From contig BQMJ01000045.1 in assembly GCA_025991245.1 (NCBI GenBank), forward strand, positions 1 to 64,000: DNA of 64,000 bases. Direction: 5' to 3'. This stretch comes from Galdieria partita. Taxonomy: Eukaryota > Rhodophyta > Bangiophyceae > Galdieriales > Galdieriaceae. The notes beneath the pieces were generated by a model. That model was not told the origin of the DNA. It saw nothing but the letters and a program-made list of their open reading frames with translations, and did no database searches. A program made the translations under genes and the position numbers. Positions 56,744 to 64,000 of this stretch are shown here, in pieces. Position 1 is the first letter of the stretch. Each line of letters opens with the position of its first letter.

Positions 56744-59700
56744 ACATTGCTTTGGCTTGTTGAACGGCTTCTCGAAAATGTGCTTTGGTCAACAATCGTT
56801 CAGCTTCGGTAAACGTGAACCACTGCCTTCTTCGTCTAACTGCATCATCCCATGTGGAAGCTTGTGAATCGACTCGAAGTAAATGCCAACTGGTCTCAAT
56901 AGTCTTTCTTCCTTTGCGTTGTTGCGTCGTACAAATCAAAGGTCCTAAAGGTCTTAGACGAAATCGAAGAGATGCACATCAACTTACCAATTTCTCCTCC
57001 AACTCCTGCTTCTTCCAAAGTTTCTCGAATTGCGGCTTCTGCTGGTGTTTCACTGGATAATACTGTTCCTCGAGGTAATACCCAGGCGTCCGCTTCTCCC
57101 CCTTCCAACATACTTTCTCGATTGCGTGCTGTAATAAGTAATACTTGATTGACTCCTTTAGAATTGACTCGAACCGCAATACATCCAGCTTTGTAAACTT
57201 GTAATGGTTCACGATTGTCTTTATGCTTTTTACTTTTCCAATCCTCCTCTCTTGAAGTGCCTCCTGAAGACTGTGTTTCATGTTCACTATCATCCTCCGT
57301 TTCATCCAACCATAGTCTATCAAATACTGACTTGGGTTCTTCCTCAATATTTACACCACCAACCACATAAGTAACACCTCCGTCACCATCATTTCGAATA
57401 CGAGGCTTGTCTTGATGCAACGCTTTTCTATAACGGCCATCACTCAACATTTCCCAACCTTCAAATTCATTGGTTCTAAGACGACGTAAATACTTCCAGA
57501 GTTTCTTTTGAAGACAACTATCCTATAATTCACATATGGAATGAAATAAAATCTCAAAATATGATGTGCATCCATGAATAAGCTTTTCCAGTACCTCGAT
57601 AGGAGTAACAACTTCCACTCGCGAAATCAAATTCCTTGAACGCCAATCGGCACTACCTATAAAGAATTTGGGCTTGCTTCCATGATTCATAAAGAAAAAC
57701 ACGCGTGCATGCTATCTCAAGTTTTCAAGAGGGTTAAGAAATTGGGCTATCCATGTGCTCATTACCTGTAAAAACCGACCAAGAATAGAAATAACACGAA
57801 TGGACTCGCTCTTTCCTTTTACTCCTGGTCGAACTCGGCACATACCACGAACAATCAAATCAATTTGAACTCCTGCTTGAGAAGCTTCGTATAATTTTTC
57901 AGTGATTCGACTTTCGGTTAGACCATTCATTTGTGCTACTATTTGAGCTGGCTTTCCATTTCGCGCATTTTCAATTTCCACCTATAAACACTTATGAATC
58001 CTGTGGTGCAACAAATATACTTTTGAGATACCTGTATAAGGTCCAAAAATTGATCCAACATAAACATTGGACTAACTAACAGCTTACGATAAGATTTTTT
58101 TCTAGATATTCCCGTAAACACATTGAACAAATCTTGAATATCAGCACAAATGTCCGCTTTACAAGTATAAAAGGACAAATCTGTATACAGTCGTGCAGTA
58201 CTTGCATTATAATTGCCAGTACTAATATTCACATAGCTCTGAAACTTCTTATTTCCTACGAGCAAATTATCCATTCAGTCCCACAATACAACCAAAATGC
58301 AAACCATTTTCCAAGTTCTCCTCTCTAATAACGAGAATAACCTTAGCATGTGTCTTTAATCCTTTGACACCATAGGCAACATTACATCCAGCATTCTGTA
58401 ATATTCTTGCATACAATACATTCTAATTGATCAAGTTTATATCCAATTTGAGGAACATAACTCGCTTTAGTACCTGGTCTTCATCAAAGCTTGCCTTGAG
58501 TTCAATAATAACACTAACATCCACTCCACGTTGAGCTGCCTCAACCAATGCAGCAACTACAGGAGAATTGTCTCCACAGCGATATAAAACTATCTTGATA
58601 CAAAACACAGAAGAATCCTTTGCAGCTGTTTGTAGAAAAGTCAATGTAGACTCATCAAAAGAATGAAATGGAAACCGGAACAAAAGATCTGTTCGTCTCA
58701 TAGCGTCAAAAAATGAAATATTTCGTTCCTTCATCATCTTCAATGTAGGATGAGAATGAAACTCCCATTTGGGATATCTCAACTCGGGAAATATTTTCAG
58801 TTGGGAAAGCGGAAATGCATCCTTTAAACCTAAAATGGGAGAACGAACAAAGTACACGGAATCATCATCTAAATCTAATTGCTCCTTTAAAACAGTTAAC
58901 AGAGCATCCGGTACATCACTAGAAACTTCCAACCGAACTGCAGCTCTTCTCTGTCTCTTCAGTATATTCTCCTCTACTACGCGAAGAAAATCTTCATCTT
59001 CATCCAAATAGATACTGTCTAAATCCAAACTGGTATTCCTGGTTACTCGAAACGGATGAGTAGAAATAATATGCATTCCTAAATCAAGAATACACTCAAC
59101 AATTTCATTAAGGCCAACAGTAGAACAAATACCTTCAAACAAAGTATCCAAGTTGTGTAAAATCAACCTTTCAATCGGAAGAAACTTGCAAGGATCATCA
59201 TTTGGAGATATAAATCTTGGAACTCTGTTGGGAACTCTAAGCCAAGCAAAATGTGGTTGTCCAAGCCGCCCCAATCTCTTTTCTTCTTCTGATTGTAACA
59301 GTACAGCTAAATATAAACTATGACTTCTTAATAAAGGAAAAGGATGCGTTGTATCCAGTGAAAGCGGAGTCTGAAAAAAGGAATATTGGTATGAATGAAT
59401 TAGTTGGTTTCAGAAATATCCATACAAACGTTATGCTCACCAACAATGGAAAAACTTTTTCCCTATAATATAAACACATGGAATCCTGTTGTGTGCGAGT
59501 CAAATCTCGGAATCTTGTCAAATGCATATGACACTCTTCTAAAGCTGGAAGAATATCTTCCAGAAGACATTCTTCTTGAACCCTGCAAAGTTGATGAATC
59601 TTCTCACTTAGCGTGGCATATAATGCAGGATCTCCAGTTTTTATGTCAAACATTCTTTTTGCAAAGTATTCATCTAAATTGGATGAAACTATACATAAAA

Positions 59701-60391
59701 ATTTTAGTCGTTCTAACAAGGGAGTATCAGTTGTCGGATGAACAGCTAACTCTAACACTCGCCAATTGAAATGAAGCTCTTCTCCTTCTTGCTTAAATAC
59801 ATCCGTATTAAAAGAAGCTTCTTGATTGGACAGTGTACTGATATCATAGGGACATTGCCAAACCGGTTCAGGAGGTACCACAATATATTCCTTGCCGTCC
59901 ATTACTCTAATACAGGCGTCCTTACCGATGGTTGCAGCCGTAACTGCTGCGGAACTTGCACTAGAAATACTCGATACATCTGCAGGTTCCGCATTTGAAG
60001 AATCCTTTGGAACAGTAGAGGGTGCAGCAAGTTGTACATTGATAACAGAAACTGTTCGAGAAGCTTCTGGAACTCCTGCTTCTCTCGCCATTGCAACTTC
60101 TTCTTGTGAGTCGATGGTTGGACTCTTAACAGTCCTTCCTACAAGACTTTGTGGCTGAAAGTTTTGCACAGCGCCAAAATCTTTGGAATGGACTTCAGAA
60201 ACCGCATAAGCAGCTTCGTCTTCTGGTCCTTTTCGTATTGGAGTATCCGAATTTTCCACTTCTTCGTTAGATTGGCGTACTGCCGAGTTGTTTTCTCCTT
60301 GCACTCGTCGTTCCATTTCTGAACTATCTGTGGGAACGTCCTTCAACAACAAAGGTTTCCTTTCTATCATCCCTTGCGTTTCTGTATCCAT
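56733..60391 (-). CDS. Polyphosphate kinase 1 fused to a Nudix hydrolase (eight exons, 1089 aa)
   Basis: Exons: 60391-59441, 59370-58474, 58422-58305, 58255-58032, 57981-57766, 57711-57595, 57522-56988, 56944-56733. All phases agree. An acidic, Ser-rich N-terminal extension of about 190 residues has no clear transit peptide. PPK1 follows: [35 protein letters not shown] with the expected phospho-His (about 641), [33 protein letters not shown] with the second His (about 803), and [10 protein letters not shown]. After a charged linker a Nudix domain starts near residue 950. Its box, G993 to V1015, fits G-x5-E-x7-RE-U-x-EE-x-G-U, and WVLPRG before it points to the diphosphoinositol-polyphosphate phosphohydrolase group. 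Exon 7 spans the PPK end and the Nudix box, so no splice is needed to join them. The kinase makes polyphosphate from ATP; DIPP-type enzymes cleave diphosphoinositol phosphates and can cut polyphosphate. Confidence 0.88.
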
Positions 60392-60540
60392 TTCTAACAG
60401 AAACTTACTTCTGTCCGAATTTGCAGAAAACAGAACCAGGTCCTCTGTTTTCTCGCAACGTCGCTGTCACGAGAAGTGGTGTTTGTCCATCTCCCAAAAA
60501 AAGTCTTTGCACGGTGTGATTTTCAATCGCCATTTGAAAG

Positions 60541-60862
60541 ATTCTATCAAGATTCGATTGTTGCTATTTGATTGGCTACTTTAATCGCTTCATACGCGAA
60601 TCGATTTTCTCGAAGAACGAGACTGACATTGAAAAGGTTGTTAGACGACCCTTGTGACATAAATGGCGTTATATACATATGATTCTTTATCAAACAGTTC
60701 AAAAATGTTCGTTTTATAACCTCAACTCTGGTCCTATACTACTATGATCCAGACCAGTTTCAAATTCCGATGGACGAAGCATTTCATGCGGAACAAAGGG
60801 AGATAGGAAGAATACTTGGTTCCATTGCCAAGTACAAAAGACACCTTTGGCCACAAGTGTAG
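60541..60862 (+). other. Candidate exons of an unrecognised small gene
   Basis: 60698-60862 is an acceptor-preceded (AAACAG) open stretch of 54 codons plus stop. It encodes non-random text such as YYYDPDQFQIPMDEAFHAEQ and ends KRHLWPQV. An upstream open stretch, 60541-60636, could join in phase across a 61-nt intron with a GTTGTT donor. No start codon is found in the upstream piece, so the 5' end is missing or the model is wrong. It lies between the starts of the PPK gene and the end of the phosphate-type transporter. No family is recognised. Confidence 0.3.
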
Positions 60863-60912
60863 ACATGTAAAGTTGCAGTGGACTAGTGATATCGTAAAAG
60901 TGCCAAAATATG

Positions 60913-62352
60913 CTAAGGCATCTTTTCTGTACAAGTCAACTCTTCTTCCATCGCATTGACTTGCTTCTTGGAAACTCCGATGCGTTCCATAGGAAAACCT
61001 CGTTGTCTTAAAAGCGTACGGAATCTTTCATCTTCTTTGTCCAACGATATGCGTTTGAATTCTGGAATGAAGAACCAAGTTATGATGGCACCTAGTAACG
61101 ACAAACCTCCACTGATAATGAACACGGCACGAGGTCCATTAATCGAATCTTCACCACCAAAACTATTCATGATGGGACGAAATACTTGAGTTCCAATAGC
61201 ACCTCCGGCTTTACCAACTGCTGCAGAAATTCCATAACATGTTGCTCTTACTGCGGTAGGATAGATTTCTGCTGGTATTAGACCCAAAGCAGATCCTGCT
61301 CCAAAGTTCCCAAAAAAGTTGAATATACCATATAATGTGATAAAAGCACCTACAGAAGACTTTACTTGTGGATAAGCTGCTCCTATGACGATTGCAAAAA
61401 TGGCGCTCCCTACAAACCCAATGATTTGTTGCATTTTTCTTCCCAAATGATCTATAGTAAAAGCCCCTAAAACTGCACCCGGTATACCAAACAAAGCCAG
61501 TATTACTGTATAATAAGTTGCTTGGAAGATTACTGATTCTATGGCATCGGCGTGGATAAGCTGTTTGACCAGTGTTCCACCGAAGATTCCGTTCGAAAAT
61601 GCAACAAAATCATATACAAACCATGATCCACATGTACCAACTAAGCGAGTTGCGTATTCTTTCAAAACCAATAGATATGGAGGACCTTTACGAATGGCTT
61701 CTTCTGTGTACTTTCTCGAGTTGAACATCTTTAAACGAAAATAGAATACTGTAAGCATTGGAATGACGCCCAGTCCAAAGGATATTCTCCATATGGGTTC
61801 CATACTTCCTATGCCAAAGATTTTGAATAAAATCAGCTGAGCAAGCATGCAAACTATTCCTCCCAATACGAAGGTAACGTTAGATACTAAGCAGACATAA
61901 AGACCTCTCTTGTTGTAATTTCTCTCTTCCGTAGCTTCACTTGCATTAGTAGTAGCACAGGGATATTCTCCTCCAATGCCAACTCCCACAATTCCTCTAT
62001 AGACAACTAGAGCCCAGAACATGCCGTTGGCGGAGTTGCGATATCCATATGCGCCAGCACATAACACAGTTCCCACAATGGTTAAAACTGTGGTGATTAC
62101 TAGACCTATCTCTCTTCCTACTCTGTCACTTATTATCCCGAGAGCAAGTTGTCCTACAATGGCTCCTACTAACAGTGCATCACTCACTCGAGAACTCATT
62201 TGACTGGTATATGTCTCAGGATATTCAACAGGAAAGTAAATATTTAAGATGGTTAACACATATTCTGCATATCCAACAGCTGAGAAAGCTATACCGGCAA
62301 AAACGATATTGTTCAAAGCAGAGTTTTTAAATGTATTCCTAGTACAGGGCAT
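60913..62352 (-). CDS. MFS phosphate:H+ or glycerophosphodiester symporter
   Basis: A 479-aa intronless protein with about 12 helices. The helix 2-3 loop has DRVGREIG. The helix 4 signature GVGIGGEYPCATTNASEATE is that of the PHS/GIT group, which includes fungal phosphate and glycerophosphoinositol permeases. The central loop is short and basic, and the second half contains DHLGRKMQQ and GLIPAEIYPTAVRATCYG. The EYPC wording is closer to glycerophosphoinositol/glycerophosphocholine permeases than to classical Pht84/PHT1, which usually have DYP. This is a family-level inference. Proximity to the polyphosphate kinase fits phosphate acquisition. Confidence 0.85.
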   Translation of the reverse strand: MPCTRNTFKNSALNNIVFAGIAFSAVGYAEYVLTILNIYFPVEYPETYTSQMSSRVSDALLVGAIVGQLALGIISDRVGREIGLVITTVLTIVGTVLCAGAYGYRNSANGMFWALVVYRGIVGVGIGGEYPCATTNASEATEERNYNKRGLYVCLVSNVTFVLGGIVCMLAQLILFKIFGIGSMEPIWRISFGLGVIPMLTVFYFRLKMFNSRKYTEEAIRKGPPYLLVLKEYATRLVGTCGSWFVYDFVAFSNGIFGGTLVKQLIHADAIESVIFQATYYTVILALFGIPGAVLGAFTIDHLGRKMQQIIGFVGSAIFAIVIGAAYPQVKSSVGAFITLYGIFNFFGNFGAGSALGLIPAEIYPTAVRATCYGISAAVGKAGGAIGTQVFRPIMNSFGGEDSINGPRAVFIISGGLSLLGAIITWFFIPEFKRISLDKEDERFRTLLRQRGFPMERIGVSKKQVNAMEEELTCTEKMP

Positions 62353-62835
62353 GCTTCCAGTTGACGCTTACTATTCCAATTATGTCGAAATGCTGTGAAA
62401 TCAGTTGTCTTATTTAAAGGCCTCGAACAGCTTTCGAATCCAAATGGAATCTCTTTGCAATATTCGATCGCAGCTTTTGTCCATTTCCTTTAATGGGATG
62501 TCAAAGCTGTTCTGCTAGTGCCCACATAGTTGTTTCTTCATTTGAAAGGTGACTCGTGGGCAACTTTCCGACTGTTTCAATGAACCAGTGACATTTCAAA
62601 CATTGTCTCATGCTATTTACGAAATATACCTGCTCTTGGCATATATTTTCTTTCGATTTTGGAAGTCAACTCTACACAAAAACTCGGATTTTATTGTTCG
62701 AAAGCTTTGAATACAATAAATTAAGAACTACTTAGCATTGACGACAATATGGGAGTATAGTCTATGATATTCTTGCTAATAGCAGGTTAAAGAAAAATAA
62801 TTTTCTAGAAACCCATGTAGCTATCTTTCCCAGAT
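62353..62835. other. Intergenic promoter interval between divergent transporter genes
   Basis: About 480 bases with no open frame of note. It presumably holds both promoters. No motif could be assigned. Confidence 0.5.
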
Positions 62836-63942
62836 ATGATTAGAGTTTATGAAAGAGTTTTAAATGGTTCAAGTGATGTGAGCCATTCGTCTTCTCTTAA
62901 GAACAAGAAAAAAGGTATAAATTGTTCGTCCCAAGTCAATTTCAAAATCTTTTGGAAGAGATGTTGTGAGTGGCGCCATTCTATTGCGATGAAGCTACAA
63001 AGAGAATGGTTTGTACAGATAACAGTTTCTCTCGCGTATATACTCATATCTCTGTCTGCTGTCTTTGTCAACAAGGCAGTATCCTATTCCTTTTTCTTTC
63101 GGTCGACTAGCATCCTTCTTATTTTTCAAATGGCTATGAGCTGTCTCATATTTCGAATAGCAAAGGAGAATTTGGGCTTGATTGACTATCCATCACTCTC
63201 ATGGGATTTGTTGAAACGAATATTCCCTATATCTTTTCTTTATTGTGCCAATGCTGTTGTTGCTCTAAACTCCCTTCGCGACCTTTCGATACCGTCCTAT
63301 GGGGTTGTCAAACGGTTAGCACCGCTGGCCACCGTTACAATGGAATACTTTGTTTTAGGAAAGATATATACACTGCAAACATATGGAACGTTAATTATGA
63401 TGATATTTGGAGCTATTTTGGCAGGTAAAAATGACTTGCATAGTCTTGCTGGTGGTTGGTTCTATGGGCTATTGAGCTGTCTATTACAAGCCTGTTGCTT
63501 GGTGCTCGTGAAGAAATCGGGAGTTGACGGTGATGTGGGCATTTTTGGACTTGTCTATTATCATAGCTTCTTTTCCTTTATCTTATTGACTTGTTTTGTA
63601 TTCTTCTCTGGTGACTATCGATACGCTCAACAACATGATGCATTTACTCATTGGACATTCATGGTCTTGATCATGGTCTCTTCGATTGCTGGTATCGCAT
63701 TGAATTTTGTACAATTTCTATGCTCTCAAAGAACAACACCAACAAACACAATGGTTTGTGGACATATTAAATCGCTCTTTCAAACTTTGTTTGGTCTCTT
63801 TACTTTCGGAGGTGCAACCTTGAACGTTTCGTATATAACAGGAATCTTCCTGAGTACTGTTGGTGGCTTTTTATATGGATGGACTAGATATCAATTCTTC
63901 AAGCAACTGGAAAAATCAAAATCATACAATGACAACGGATGA
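62836..63942 (+). CDS. Nucleotide-sugar-type transporter (SLC35/DMT family)
   Basis: A 368-aa intronless protein with a hydrophilic basic N-terminus of about 55 residues and 9-10 helices. The segments FVNKAV in the first helix, NSLRDLSIPSYGVVKRLAPL around residue 155 and NTMVCGHIKSLFQTLFG near the end follow the UDP-sugar/GDP-mannose transporter pattern (SLC35D-like). Such proteins exchange nucleotide sugars for nucleoside monophosphates in the Golgi or ER. The terminal GDP-mannose motif GALNK is not evident, so UDP-sugars are favoured weakly. The first ATG is at 62836; a later Met at residue 52 would remove the basic tail. An AATAAA lies 24 bases after the stop. Confidence 0.83.
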   Translation: MIRVYERVLNGSSDVSHSSSLKNKKKGINCSSQVNFKIFWKRCCEWRHSIAMKLQREWFVQITVSLAYILISLSAVFVNKAVSYSFFFRSTSILLIFQMAMSCLIFRIAKENLGLIDYPSLSWDLLKRIFPISFLYCANAVVALNSLRDLSIPSYGVVKRLAPLATVTMEYFVLGKIYTLQTYGTLIMMIFGAILAGKNDLHSLAGGWFYGLLSCLLQACCLVLVKKSGVDGDVGIFGLVYYHSFFSFILLTCFVFFSGDYRYAQQHDAFTHWTFMVLIMVSSIAGIALNFVQFLCSQRTTPTNTMVCGHIKSLFQTLFGLFTFGGATLNVSYITGIFLSTVGGFLYGWTRYQFFKQLEKSKSYNDNG

Positions 63943-64000
63943 ATTCCATTTTTTCGGGTGTTAAGAATAAATTATTTTACACCATGGCAAAATCGTAGCA

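Noticed and set aside
56733-58274. Separate Nudix and phospholipase-D-like genes
   Set aside because: Splice phases join all pieces with the PPK exons; the fold seen at 57.7-58.3 kb is the PPK C-terminal domain, and exon 7 physically links it to the Nudix box.
1-64000. tRNA, rRNA or CRISPR arrays
   Set aside because: No cloverleaf with a GTTCGA-type arm, no rRNA core words and no spaced direct repeats were found by eye; the only regular array is the telomere.

Overview
The window is the left end of a eukaryotic nuclear chromosome. It opens with about 590 bases of telomere and runs through a gene-poor subtelomere into a dense euchromatic block. The organism is most likely a unicellular red alga of the Cyanidiales, with Galdieria the best guess. 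This is an inference from AT-rich intergenic DNA, compact genes, very short GT-AG introns (nearly all 43-72 nt), a plastid-type phytoene synthase and EF-G, an SP-family sugar transporter, and several small secreted proline-rich proteins. No taxonomic marker such as rRNA is present.

Layout. 1-590: telomere made of mixed 10- and 11-nt units. 591-8300: strongly T-rich top strand with decayed tandem repeats and no credible gene. 8300-16671: more balanced but gene-free DNA containing several diverged copies of one or more kilobase-scale repeats. 16672-19293: an interrupted P-loop NTPase gene of the RHS/Crinkler-like type at the subtelomere edge. 19294-27434: sparse DNA with one small spliced secreted-protein gene (21595-22076) and a possible gene remnant. 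From 27435 on genes are tightly packed.

The dense block holds, in order: SP-family sugar transporter; WDR48/UAF1; a GH32/43-like beta-propeller protein; EMC1 in 12 exons; an aquaporin with altered NPA boxes; protein phosphatase inhibitor 2; phytoene synthase; folylpolyglutamate synthase; an acidic-tailed unknown; Sm D3; a sucrose-phosphate-phosphatase-like HAD enzyme; a small unknown; two secreted proteins; an MFSD4-like transporter; an 86-aa two-helix membrane protein; organellar EF-G; an OCRL-type inositol 5-phosphatase; KAE1; a polyphosphate kinase fused to a Nudix hydrolase; a phosphate or glycerophosphodiester transporter; and a nucleotide-sugar-type transporter.

The most striking finding is the gene at 56733-60391 (minus). 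Splicing eight exons gives one 1089-aa protein in which a complete PPK1-type polyphosphate kinase runs in frame into a Nudix domain of diphosphoinositol-polyphosphate-phosphohydrolase type. It lies next to an OCRL-like phosphoinositide phosphatase and a phosphate-type transporter, which suggests, but does not prove, a phosphate-handling neighbourhood. Compactness is extreme. Two divergent gene pairs have start codons a few bases apart, one convergent pair overlaps by 11 coding bases, and one tandem pair is separated by 25 bases. Exon boundaries were derived by hand from splice sites, phase and protein family patterns; family assignments come from recalled motifs, not from a database search.
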